NCBI GenBank assembly: GCA_001599595.1
Contig: BCHH01000018.1
Span: 62,001-126,000, forward strand
Reading direction: 5' to 3'
Length of the DNA stretch: 64,000 nt
Source: Beverwykella pulmonaria
Taxonomy: Eukaryota > Ascomycota > Dothideomycetes > Pleosporales > Melanommataceae
The translations under genes and the position numbers were made by a program. Position 1 is the first letter of the stretch. Every line of letters starts with the position of its first letter. This document shows, in pieces, positions 46,899 to 57,546 of the stretch. The notes beneath the pieces were generated by a model. The model was not told the DNA's origin and did not search any database. It saw only the letters and a list, made by a program, of their open reading frames with translations.

Positions 46899-49825
46899 AT
46901 GGAAAGGGCCTATGAATATTCTGACGACTTTGGCTGCAGCTCCTTAGCGTCAGATCCTCACACCAAACGATTCTACTCCAGTGCTTCCCTGGAACATAGA
47001 GAAGACGAATACTCTGAATATGGCCTTATAGCCGTCCTGGGCCTTGCGCAACGGCTGCAAGTAGACTTTCTCCCAATCATATGGGACCAGAATTTGCCCC
47101 TAGTTGGACGAGGCGGTCAGGCTCAAATTCGTCAAGCTAAACTCAACATACAGACATGTTTTGCTTTCAAGAGCTTCGACCGCCAACGGCTAGCAGATCC
47201 TTTCCGAGAAATTGTCCAGGAACTTATTGTACTTGCTCATCCTTTGATTCGCCGGCACCCTTATATCAATCACCTTGAAGGAATCTGCTGGGATATAAAG
47301 GATGACGAAGTCGAGCCTGTCTTGGTGTTCCAGAAGTCACACCTCGGTGACTTGGATGATTTCGCTAATTCTAAAACAGGGATCAGTTTGTCCATGGAGG
47401 ATAGGCTAGAACTCTGTGCAAATATTGGAATCGCGATCCGAGACATGCATGCCAATAGTAAGGTCACGGTAGTTATTGTATGATCCGATGGCTCATTCAC
47501 ATCTAGATATCATCCATGGAGACATCAAACCCAGAAATGTACTTGTGTTTCAAGACAACTCTGGAAAATACATCGCAAAAGTCGCCGATTTTGGGTGGTC
47601 GACATGGTTTCGAAGGGGAGAAGTTCCTATCTCCGTGCCAAGGTCTGTACCCTGGAATGCCCCAGAACACCAAGGACAGAAGTTTCATCGGACAGAAGCA
47701 AAAGGACTAGATGTATACTCGTTTGGTATGCTCTGCTGGTGGCTTCTTTTTGTTGTGGAGTCATCAGCAACTACGGAATCATTAAGAGCACTGAATGCGT
47801 CGCAATTTCTTGGATTCGATTCTGCCCAGCCGAATTTGCTCCATGCTTGGAAAAATGATGAAAATGATCGCCTACTAGAGTGGATCATCTGGGTAATTGT
47901 TAATCATGGGGGTTTCGAGGCTGGAAGAGAAAGCGACATGATCAGGCTTTTCCAATCTTGTTTGCGATTTAACCAAAGCGTTCGAAATACGGATTGGGAC
48001 TACCTATTAAGTCTTATAGCTCCATCCAGGTGAGTTCATATGAGCTGAACTGTGCGAATCCTTTATAACAAAGGCATCAGTGAGCTATTGAGAACTGATA
48101 TTTTCACGGAAGGAAGAACCCACGAGGCAGAATGCTTGCAAGTAACATAGCCTATTATCTCTATTTTTAAATCATATTAACTAGGTTTAGATCGCAACGT
48201 CAATTCGAAGCCTTTACGCTTCAGACTTTCGGCTACGATCCTTCATCACCAAATCGCTCGAAGTTATTGCTACCAACTCGGCGATACCGACATTTCAACA
48301 CACATCAACATCGAAAGCAGTTGAGCAGCTTGCTTTCTGCTACAAGCTTGGATTTGGGATTCCTGAAGGAGAGCGGAGAGAAGTGCTAATTGACCCTTCT
48401 CAAGAACGCTATGTTGAAGAGCAACTGCAATTCATTCGCTTCAACACACCACCGATTGCACATATTGATGGGCTGTTTTACAAAATGCACAAGCAGGGAT
48501 TCCAAACAGGTACCTCTGTCTGGGGTCTGAGTCATAATCAGGGATTATTGTCCAGAGCTGGGAAAGTGTATGCAGCAGAGATTCAGGCAGCAGAGAGATT
48601 CTTTGGGGAGGATCATTGGTTATCCCTGAATCTCCAAAACAAAATTGCAGAAGTCTTTACGCATCAGAGAAAGCTAAAGAAAGCTGAAGAGCTAATGGTG
48701 CGGTCAATAGAGATACTGCGGAGAAAACACGGAGAGTGCCACCCGGATAGCTTTAGCCAAGTGGGCAAGCTGGCTTCAATATATCACAAGCAAAGGCGGT
48801 TAAAGGAGGCTGAAGAACTGTTATTGAGGCACCTGGAACAATTAAACAAGGCAAAACCGTTGCATCAATTTACGCTGGATGTCATGGTAGAGCTTGTTAG
48901 AGTATATGGGAGTCAGAGACGATGGAAGAATGCTGAGACGCTTTGCATGCAAGTATTAGAAGCGAACAAGAGAGATCTTGGGCTGGAACATCCATCTACT
49001 ATCGTCAATATGCAACGCCTTGCAGGAATCTTCCGCAAGCAAGATAAGCTTATAGCAGCTGAAAAGGTCGAAGAACAAATAGTAAAAGCAACAACGGACA
49101 CATATGGAGATTCACACTCGGCCACGTTGAGTAGTATGGATAATCTGAGGGATACATACATCAACAGAAAACATGAGGGTCTAGATAAAGCCGAAGAGTT
49201 GGAAAAGGAATGGATAGAGAAATGCATAATGGAATGTGGATTCGAACATCCAGATACGATTGATAGAAAGAGAAACTTGGTTGAGATATACCGGCGAAAG
49301 GGCGAAATGAAGAAGGCCAAAGAGCAAGAAGAGGAGATATTAGAGATAAGAAAGAGATTGCTCGGAGATGAGCATCATGATACCCTAGAGAGCATGGAAG
49401 TTGTAGCAACGTTCTCCAATGAGTGGAAAGAAGCTGAGACGCTGGAGTTACACGTCGTGGAAACAAGGAAAAGACTACTTGGAGAAGAGCACCCACATAC
49501 ATTAGCGAGCATGGTTAAGCTATCAACAATATATGAAAACCAAGCGTTATATGAGGAGGCTGAAAAGCTCAGGGAACAAGTATGGAGAGTAAGAAAAAGG
49601 ATACTAGGAGAGAGGCATCCAGATACAATCGACAGTATGCTCTACTTGGCATCCCTCTATCGGGACCAAGGACGAGAAGATAAGGCCGAAGACCTTCAAA
49701 TCCAGGCGATGGACGCAAGGCGAGAGCCACTTCTGGAGCAAGCAAGAAAAGAGGAGCTTACGATGCCCAAAAAGCACACTCGGTTTGAAAGATTCTTGCG
49801 CCGTCTGACATCTCCTGGTAGTTAG
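46899..49825 (+). CDS. Kinase-TPR fusion protein
   Basis: Four exons: 46899-47457, 47507-48029, 48081-48141, 48191-49825; 925 residues. Residues 60-350 form a protein kinase: LVGRGGQAQIRQAKL (glycine loop about 69-75), FAFKSFD (Lys91), IIHGDIKPRNVLVF (HGD 190-192, a non-RD form), KVADFGWS (DFG 214-216), PWNAPEH and LDVYSFGMLCWW. The small exons then lead through EQLAFCYKLGFGIPEG into at least eight tetratricopeptide repeats of kinesin-light-chain type. Examples are RKLKKAEELMVRSIEILRR, YEEAEKLREQVWRVRKR and the recurring HPDT, HPST and HPHT turns. TPR arrays bind partner proteins, so the kinase may be recruited or controlled through them. The kinase and TPR parts read as separate frames unless the 51- and 49-nt introns at 48030-48080 and 48142-48190 are removed; both joins keep frame. 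Confidence 0.8.
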
Positions 49826-49903
49826 GCTCCAGCGGTAGAAGCAAGTAAAGATGCAAAAGGAATATTGTTCCAAACAATGCTTGTGTTCAGGCTATAGATC
49901 CAA

Positions 49904-50467
49904 ATGTTTTCTGTGAATCTACCAATTGCCACTCTTCCCAATGCTAATGTTTTCTACATATGCATGCTTAAAACTGTTGAAAGTTGGGGTTTTAGAGCAA
50001 GGACGTTGCGAGATATGGTGCCTTGCCAGTCAATTGCGCTCTATCTGAGTATCACTGTTCGAGATTGGAGGAATCGAAGCACCTGCTTGAGATTCATGTG
50101 CGATATAGTTCACAGCATTCGTCCGATTGCCGACCGTACTCTATACACAGTCAGGATAACTACAAGCTCTATCTCAACTGCACATGATGAGAAGTCTTTC
50201 CTCTTCGACAGACACTATTTTGAGAAAATGAAGCTGTCGTGGGTACCAACGCTAAGGTGGTCTTTGCTGTTAGGGACGATCTCGTTGGCCGCAAACGTTA
50301 GGCTGTGTTTTAAAAGTTCGGTGTGGCAAAGATCTATACAATCTCATCGGCCCGAGCAAGGTGTGGTGGTTGGTTTTTTGGGAGAAAAACAAGGCTATAT
50401 TTGGGGTCGTAGGCTCGAAGTGGACTCACGTGACTGCTATCTTGATGAGGTTCTTAAGCTGCCGTGA
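49904..50467 (+). CDS. Doubtful open frame, no family recognised
   Basis: A 187-codon frame directly after the kinase-TPR gene. It has mixed character: RDWRNRSTCLRFMCDIVHSI, then a weak hydrophobic stretch SWVPTLRWSLLLGTISLAA, and ends DCYLDEVLKLP. The end overlaps the first copy of the 31-bp direct repeat. No signal, motif or splice site supports it. It may be a chance frame or a relic of an adjacent accessory gene. Confidence 0.2.
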   Translation: MFSVNLPIATLPNANVFYICMLKTVESWGFRARTLRDMVPCQSIALYLSITVRDWRNRSTCLRFMCDIVHSIRPIADRTLYTVRITTSSISTAHDEKSFLFDRHYFEKMKLSWVPTLRWSLLLGTISLAANVRLCFKSSVWQRSIQSHRPEQGVVVGFLGEKQGYIWGRRLEVDSRDCYLDEVLKLP

Positions 50468-50529
50468 GCGCCAAACCTTATTAAGGGAGATTCAGCTGTC
50501 TTGATGAGGTTCTTAAGCTGCTGTGAGCG
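50440..50529 (+). repeat. 31-bp imperfect direct repeat, two copies 59 bp apart
   Basis: Copies at 50440-50470 and 50499-50529 share TCTTGATGAGGTTCTTAAGC and then differ by a single C/T change (GCCGTGAGCG versus GCTGTGAGCG). A weaker third match (GCTTGATGAGGTTGCTGATA) lies near 50688. It looks like a local duplication. Confidence 0.8.
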
Positions 50530-51327
50530 TCAATACCTGATCCTGAATCTCACTCAGCGCGTCAATCGTGAGCCAGCTGTTCGGCCGAGCGCAAAGCGCG
50601 ATTACTATCTACAACGGGCAGAAAACAGAGAACTATGGGATGGTGGGCGGGATCGCAGAATTGTACAATCTGGGGCCGAATTGATTGCTTGATGAGGTTG
50701 CTGATAGTTGATAGTTGAGGCTCTGAGGCACCCTGGGATCGACTCAGGAACTCTGTTGAGAAGCTTGGCCGCCTAACCAAGTATAGAACAAAACATTAAC
50801 GTGTGCACAAATTTTGAGTTGCTTGAAGTTGAAGTATCAATAGAATATCTGTCACGGGTAACAAGGCGAAAGTATCATAATCTCGATCATATTTGAAAGA
50901 TGATGAGAGAGCTGATTATGTAGTGAATGAGATGCCCGACAATGGCTTCGATTCAGCTTCTCCTGCTTATCCTCGGCCATATCTCAGGAGATGTGGAAAA
51001 CTCTCACATCAGGGTAGTACGAGCGTACGCACGATCATTAGATTTATCACCTGTTCGATCACACCATATCCGTCATAACATCCGTTCTTCGATATTAGAG
51101 TATATTTTTACGTAGGATTATACATAACAATCTTTCTCCCCAAAATAGCACGCCCCAGAGGGGTCTCTCCACATGCATGCGCCCAACCGTAGAGACGTAC
51201 GTGGCATAATTTCATTGGAGTCCTTTCACACCACCTTGTATCCTAGCACAGCGAGGGAACATAAAAAGCAAAGGTCTTCCAGTATCACTTGGAAAACTAG
51301 AACTACCGGTAGTTGCTAGTTGCCATC

Positions 51328-53128
51328 ATGGAACCTATTGGGTTCGCCATAGGTGTTATTGGACTCTACACAACCTGTAGAGACTGTTATCTCTTTTTCA
51401 GCAACCTCAAGAACGCACACAGAACGCTACGTTTAAAGATAGATGAACTTGATATAGAGGCCTCGCTTCTCCATTCATGGGGTTATTACTGGGGCGTGCA
51501 CCCTCCAGGTAACGAGAACCGATCTAAAAAGCTAGAGGAATATCTGCGACAGAATCCATACAAGAAGCACGGTGTTGCCAAGACACTGTTTTTGATTGGA
51601 GACCTTATGACAAATGACGAGCGCCTCCTGTCCGAATACGGGATCACACTAGAGATTAGAGAAGGCCCCAATAAGGTTTGTCTCTCATAAGATTCCTCTG
51701 TGAATTGTCTAGAATAACATATGGGAACAGGGAAAATGGCCTGGAACTAATGCCTACGCATTGCGACTTGGAGATGAGATCCACGGCGTTGAAGATATCA
51801 ACAAGAAGAAGAATGTATTCAAAAAGCGAATGGACATTCTTAAACGTTGTAAATGGACATTGAAGCATAACAACGACTTTGGAGGACTATTGAAGAAACT
51901 AAGTTCTTACAACGCCCAGCTATACCGGTTCTGTCCCGAACAAGCCTGGGATGACATGAACCGCTTCCGCGTCCTGAGCTACTTGGACTGCCACAATCAG
52001 CCTAAAGCTCTAGAGATATCATCAAAAAGAGCGAATCGGCTCGCACAAGACCAGGAGGACCCGTCCATGCAAAAAGGCTTGGCACTCCTCCGCGACATGA
52101 TGAAACTCAAGGGAAAGGCTGGGTTCTACAATTCGAAAGACATCACGGACAGTGAGCGCCAAGATCTCCTATGTTACAGTCCGGACTATCTTCGGTTTCA
52201 CTCATCCACTGGGCCGTCGACTCTTGCTCGGCTAACAGGATCCCACAACAACCATTCCATAGTCTATATTGAATTCAAGTCGTACAGAGATGACGATGGA
52301 GTCAAGGACCAAGACAGGCAGGACGCCATTCTAAAATTTGGTCGGCTGATGCTGGACCCGGATACTCCCAGTCTCCTTAATACGATGGCATGCATCGGAC
52401 TGTTTAAAGATGGCCTCGGGGGAAGAATAGGCATGATATTTAGACTTCCGACGCACCTCCAGAGAGTTTCGTCAACGAGCCTTCACCAGGGCGATTGGGA
52501 TCTTCGGAAGCCTCGACGGCTTCTTAGCGAACTTTGCAAAGACCACCGGCGCCCCTTCCCTCTAGGATGGCGCTTCAACCTCGCGAAAAAGCTCGTAGAC
52601 AATGTCATCCGCCTACACGCCTGCGGGTGGCTGCACAAGAATATCCGGGCTGATTCCGTAGTCTTCTTCCCTGCAAATGTGAAGCCTCTAACCAGGGACG
52701 AGATAGACTACTCCATACCCTACCTGATGGGCTACGACTACCTGAGGCTGGACACGGTCCCGGAAGCTAATCACGTCCTGTACCGCAATGGATTGACGAC
52801 AACCGCCAAGAGAGGAATTCGCGTTGGATACGACAAGCGTCCCGATATCTACCACCACCCCGACAAGCGGACGTCTCCGATGCACGCTTACCAATATGCC
52901 TACGACATCTACTCGCTCGGCCTTCTCCTTATCGAGATCGGGCTCTGGAAGCCTTTGCCAGCCTTGGTTGCCTTTAGGGAGCATATCGACCCGTACGAGC
53001 TGCAGAAATACATCGAAAATGACGTCCTGGAGCAGGTCGTCAGTCACTGCGGCTACATATATGCCCGCGTGGTCAAGACGTTCATTACTATGGCGTCGAA
53101 GAAGAAGGAAGAGTCGAGGAAGCTTTAG
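51328..53128 (+). CDS. HeLo-domain protein with C-terminal pseudokinase
   Basis: Two exons, 51328-51675 and 51731-53128; 581 residues. The first 200 residues look like a HeLo (prion-inhibition and propagation) domain: it opens MEPIGFAIGVIGLYTTCRDC and continues in long helices (LKIDELDIEASLLHSWG; KHGVAKTLFLIGDLM; KKRMDILKRCKWTLKHNN). HeLo is the membrane-attacking domain of HET-S. Residues about 250-560 are kinase-like: SIVYIEFKSYRDD, FNLAKKLVDNVIRLHACGW, LHKNIRADSVVFFPANV (HKN replaces HRD, about 418-420), YLMGYDYLRL where DFG should be, and YDIYSLGLLLIEIGLWKPL. Both catalytic motifs are degraded, so it is a pseudokinase. The C-terminus may be slightly clipped: after the stop, adjoining frames stay coding-like for about 20 codons. 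A cell-death executioner under kinase-domain control is inference. Confidence 0.8.
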
Positions 53129-53830
53129 AGAGACTTGTGCGCAAAAATGGCAAGCGAGCTAGCCCGGTGTGTTGCTTGAGAGTTTTGGGTTCTTCTGCAA
53201 AGTACAACCGAAACTGAAAGGTACGCATCGATGCACTCGTCGATGCTCAGCCTTTGCCGGCCGAGCATAATTGCCTTACCAGATTCGTAACGTGGGTGCC
53301 AAGACCTTCGCTTAGATGCGGGGTACTGTCAGATGGACGGGTATTAGTCGTGGTATTGGACGTAATGTGCTTAAACGGGCCTGCAACGGATCAACGAAAT
53401 AGGACTAAGCGCATGGGGTTAAGCGAGAAATATAACCCAGCCAAGAACACAATGGCTGGGACAAGACGCGACAATCAATCAATTAATCAATTCATCAATA
53501 CTCATCATTCTTATCTCACAACGTGACCACATTATTCTTGAAGCCGAAATAGTGCTTCAATCTGACAGGTACATACAACTTTGTTGCTGCTGCACTTGGG
53601 CGGAAGCCGATTTCGCTAGTGACTGTATCATGGCGGTTGTACGTGTGAAATAGGCTGAGGCGGAATACCAGTAGTTGAATCAGCTATCATCTGTGTCGGG
53701 CCTACAATTATTACCGGAACCGGGTCAGCTGATAGTTTTTCTCTGATGTAGGGACGCAGCGTACACATCACTATGACAAGTATAGCGGCAGCACAATTAG
53801 CAATTATTTTCCGCTGGTGATGAAAGTGCT

Positions 53831-54060
53831 AGATACTTTTAACTCGCCACCGCTAGCAGGGAGGATGGCACGCGCTCCACCCTTGTGAGGTGGCGAATTC
53901 TGTAGGTGTTTTCAGAGAGTTGAGTTGGTTGGCCGGAGGCATGGCCAAGGCTATGGGGACCGCAAGGCTGCGGGGCTAGGTCGGCCCGGCCAAGCTTCCG
54001 CACAGATTTAAGCCTAACAGTCATCACGAATAAATTATGCCGCGATCAGTATGTAGGTGT
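53831..54060 (+). repeat. Dispersed repeat, copy 1
   Basis: From AGATACT through GCCACCGCTAGCAGGGAGGA, TTCTGTAGGTGTTTTCAGAG, AGTTGAGTTGG, CATGGCCAAGG, GGGGACCGCAAGGCTGCGGG, TTCCGCACAG to ATAAATTATGCCG, this stretch matches the reverse complement of 58640-58905 block by block. No shared protein is encoded, so it looks like a non-coding or decayed mobile element. Confidence 0.8.
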
Positions 54061-54094
54061 TGGGTTTAGCCAGCCGCATCTAGGTCACGGTGGA

Positions 54095-54319
54095 GTGATA
54101 CAATACGACTTTGGAAAGGCAATTCCGAGCGGGTTTCAGCGGACGGGCTTCCTGAACTCTCCGCCAACGATACTGCCAGGTGCAGTCAACAAGCTGCGAT
54201 CGAACCAAGTCTGGCGGAAGACTAATAAGTTCACGGAACACATCGCAAAGCTTCGGCGGCTCCCTGCGTGGCGAGACACCCTGTATAGCGAGACAAACGA
54301 AAGGTATTTTGACTTTTAG
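54095..54319 (+). other. Short coding-like frame, possible gene remnant
   Basis: A 74-codon frame directly beside repeat copy 1: MIQYDFGKAIPSGFQRTGFL, PPTILPGAVNKLRSNQVW, then LRRLPAWRDTLYSETNERY. Its composition looks like real protein and the frame is open upstream into the repeat, but I know no family and see no splice partners. It may be the end of a lost gene. Confidence 0.25.
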
Positions 54320-55261
54320 CAATTGGAAAACCTATGCGCACAACGAACACCGCTATAAATTTATAAAAATAATCTGCTGTAGCTAATTCTAAGCCTCCAT
54401 GATTCACTCCTACTAAAAATTACGTTCGCATAGTTATCTCGGAGCCTGATTTGTACAGCGTCTTCTTTCGTGGCATAATAGACTTCTCTCCCCACGGCGT
54501 CAACGATAAGTCCTTATCGTTCCCAATTTTCGTAAAATAGCCTTGTCTGAGCCTTGGACCTCTCTTTGGTGCTCAGAAGTCATCATCAACCTTGTACGCG
54601 CTATCGCGGGCAATTTCGTGCAGGGTCGCTATGTCTATTTGTAAGCTGGAGGGCGGAGGAAGAGGTGTCAAGATGTGTATTGTATGTGATGTATGTACAG
54701 CTGATATATATATGACGGACTGATTAGTCAGTGGCATATCCACGTGACATTATGGTGTCCTCGGCTTACACTATTAATTAGTACTTCCAACGGAAGTAGT
54801 TCACTACGATCTGTGGCTGTGCGGATTACACAGGTGATCGATCGGAATATAAGTAAATCCGATTCGGGATTGGGGAGCAGTGTTAAGAATCAGCCAGCGA
54901 TTGTTTAGTCAGCGAATGCGTCTACGTACAACTTCGAGATGCGGTCCAACGCACAGCGATACCTACCTTTATAACATGGAGACATGCCACTCACCTAAGG
55001 TGCGGCTCCGAAATCCGCCGTTGTCCCGCTGACCGAACGAAAACCCGATCAAGCCCACGTCCCCAACCCTTCTCGAGCCCACCAAAGCCTATTCCTAGAC
55101 CACGCAGCAGCCGAGATCCAGTCTCGGCTTGTTAAAGGAAAATACACTCAGATAGGAAAGATATAAGATAAAATAGGGTGGGGCGACCCTGGAAATCGAA
55201 ACCCTCGACCCAGTAAGTGGGGTTAAGTGTCACTGGTAGAACGCCATTGTTGCGAACACAT

Positions 55262-57235
55262 TTAAAGGTGGTTATGAAATCTTCCGAGACTTGTTCCTTC
55301 TTCTACAATACATCCGCCTCGACGAGAAAAAGTTACCTGTGACCGAGAATCTCTACGAAGCGCTGCTTGAGGTCCGCGGTTGCAGCTGGGCGCGGTCAGT
55401 CGGCATTGGATTGATCAGATCTCATTGAATCAAGATGATGTCGCGGAGCGGAACCAGGAGGTGTTGCGCATGTTGGACATCTATCGGGGTGCTGCACACG
55501 TTATTGTCCGGCTTGGGCCGGCGTCTGATCGCACTGTTGAGGCAATAAAGTGCTTGGAGAAGCTGAGCATATATGAAAAGATTGACGCTTCCAATACCGA
55601 GAGGAATAGTGCTGATATCGCGTTGGGCTGGTTTATTTGGGTGACTTACTACGCTGGCCTGCTTGTTACGATTCCTGTCTGGACAGTTATTTGCACAATA
55701 CAAACCAGAGACATTACGGCATGTATCTGGATTGCGACGCGGACTGGACTGACCGGCAAACTCTTCAGAGCTATCTCTGGGGGAAGAACATTGTGAATCC
55801 CACTTTGGGGTCTTTGGGCCCGTCTGATTAACACTTTCATGTATTTTGTTTTCCTTCGTTTTTGGTGGAAGATATACGTAAATTACCATACGAACTACGA
55901 ACATCACCTCGGTCCTACGGATGCCAATTTCCATGCCCTCAAAGACTATTTCGGTCGAGACTGGTTCTGCCGGATATGGGTCGTGCAGAAAATCAGCGTT
56001 TCACGCGAAGCTACTGTCCTATGTGGTCAGTATGCTGTGGGGTGGGAGGTCGTCGTTCAGGCCGCCACACGTATGGAGCGCTAGGTGTTTCGGTCCAGAA
56101 GTCGGCACCCATATCTTGACACTGACTATAACTTCGCTTCGATCATCACGACTACATATAGTAAGCTTAGGTCGCATAAAGACCCCGACCACGAAGTGGG
56201 TATGCTGTATGTCTTGTCTTGCTTCTGCTACTATAAAGCAACGATTGCACACAACAAGGTGTACACCCTACTGGGCCTCTGTGCTGAAGTTCAGAAACAG
56301 ACCGGACGGGACGTCGTTCTCGTGCCCAGATACGACAAGCCGGTGGAGTACGCCTTTGCTGATGTAGTCAGATATTCTATCGAGAGCACCCAGCGACTTG
56401 ACATTCTCTGCGCATGCACAGGGCACAGAAAGTCGCCTCACATGCCAACTTGGGTTCCTGACTGGAGTATCGCGGAACAGAAGGACAAGGGTGGAGGCAT
56501 ATAATTGGAGACACGATATACACTTCCCGAACCAACAGATCCGCCAATGCCGATTGCAGAATTCTCAGCGGACTTGAAGTCACTACATGTGCGTGGAGTA
56601 ATCATTAGATATCTCACTACCGCGGGAGAGGATGATAATGACGAGTTTGAAGACGCTGGTTTTGAGAGATATACCGAGCAGTCCGCGAACACCTACCTTT
56701 AAAGTGGCATATGTAATGCCACTGATCACACTGCTCGCTCGGATTGGGGCGCGATATTGGCTCGCCAAATTCATCGCCAGACGCACCGCCTCACGTCATC
56801 CAGGTACCGTCCTGGAGAACATCGAGGAAGTCATTGATATAATTGCTACCGAAATTAAAGACACAAATCCTACGGACGACAGTTTCTGGAAGATGATGTA
56901 TCAATTTTGGAAGATAGACATACCGTTAACACATGAAGTTCCCCGTTTCGCAGCGAGAATAGACGAAGTGGAGAGCTGGAGTAGGAGCTGCGAGTGGAAA
57001 GCGGTCCCGGAGCTAGGCTTACTTCCGCTAATGCCTATGGTTAGCAACATTAGCATCTCTACCGACGTGCCTCAGCCAGACGATGCCGTCTGCATGATGC
57101 TGGGGTCGACCATGCCATACATATTGCGTGATAACGGCAGCTTCCATGAGCTGCTCATCAACCGCTGTGTGGAAGGCTGTAGTGAAAGCCTATGAAGCGG
57201 GAAATATTAAGTTCCAGGAGTTTGTTATTCGATAG
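55262..57235 (+). pseudogene. HET-domain gene, multiply frameshifted
   Basis: HET motifs occur in order but across frames: PVTENLYEALLEVR (frame A, to about 55375); HWIDQISLNQDDVAERNQEV and IYRGAAHVIVRLGPASDRT (frame B, from about 55395); DYFGRDWFCRIWVVQKISVS and REATVLCGQYAVGWE (from about 55935); HNKVYTLLGLCAEVQ and HMPTWVPDWSIAEQ (56.2-56.5 kb). After further breaks come a C-terminal part with RYTLPEPTDPPMPIAEF, PDDAVCMMLGSTMPYILRD and finally AYEAGNIKFQEFVIR to a TAG at 57233-57235. Stops after GGRTL, MER, GGGI and NTYL separate the pieces. An unusual hydrophobic segment (FIWVTYYAGLLVTIPVW) interrupts the HET domain. The locus lies between two inverted repeat copies. It is clearly related to HET genes and clearly broken. 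Confidence 0.85.
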
Positions 57236-57472
57236 TCCGAGGCCGACGTTTAAATAAAAGTTTGAGAGGACGATGTATCGAGGTAGGGTTCAGGGGATTT
57301 GGGTTAGCATTGGTGTAGGCAGTACTTGAACTATTCATAACTGTTGAGATGTGACGGAGTAGATAGAAAGGAAGATGATTCATATTGATTCTACAGAGGA
57401 ACTACCGAAGAGATATAGACTTACCAGGCAAGCTAGGAGCCTGCCAAGATAGTGAATCGCAAACATAAAGAT

Positions 57473-57546
57473 GAGTCACATGAGCAAACACGGAAGTGAG
57501 TCACATGAGCAAACACGGAAGTGAGTCACATGAGCAAACATGAAGT
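57473..57546 (+). repeat. 25-bp minisatellite, three copies, each junction with TGAGTCA
   Basis: Units at 57473-57497, 57498-57522 and 57523-57546 start GAGTCACATGAGCAAACA; the third has one base change and a one-base deletion. Each unit start, with the preceding T, forms TGAGTCA, the core bound by Gcn4/CPC-1 bZIP proteins. Confidence 0.9.

Larger units (their letters stand above)
49826..51327. other. Intergenic with a doubtful frame and a direct repeat
   Basis: Contains the 187-codon open frame at 49904 and a 31-bp direct repeat at 50440/50499. No other feature seen. Confidence 0.4.
53129..55261. other. Accessory interval with repeat copy 1 and a short coding-like frame
   Basis: Contains repeat copy 1 (about 53831-54060) and the frame at 54095. 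A tRNA-like scrap near 55165-55255 was rejected. Otherwise no feature. Confidence 0.4.

Noticed and set aside
46899..48033. Stand-alone small kinase gene ending near 48033
   Set aside because: The frame ends in a good GTGAGT donor and two further in-frame introns join it to the TPR part, so a fusion is the better model.
55160..55260. tRNA-like scrap: an A-box-like CACTGGTAGAACG and a B-box-like reverse complement
   Set aside because: The two boxes are in opposite orientation and wrong order, with no acceptor stem, so it cannot fold as a tRNA.
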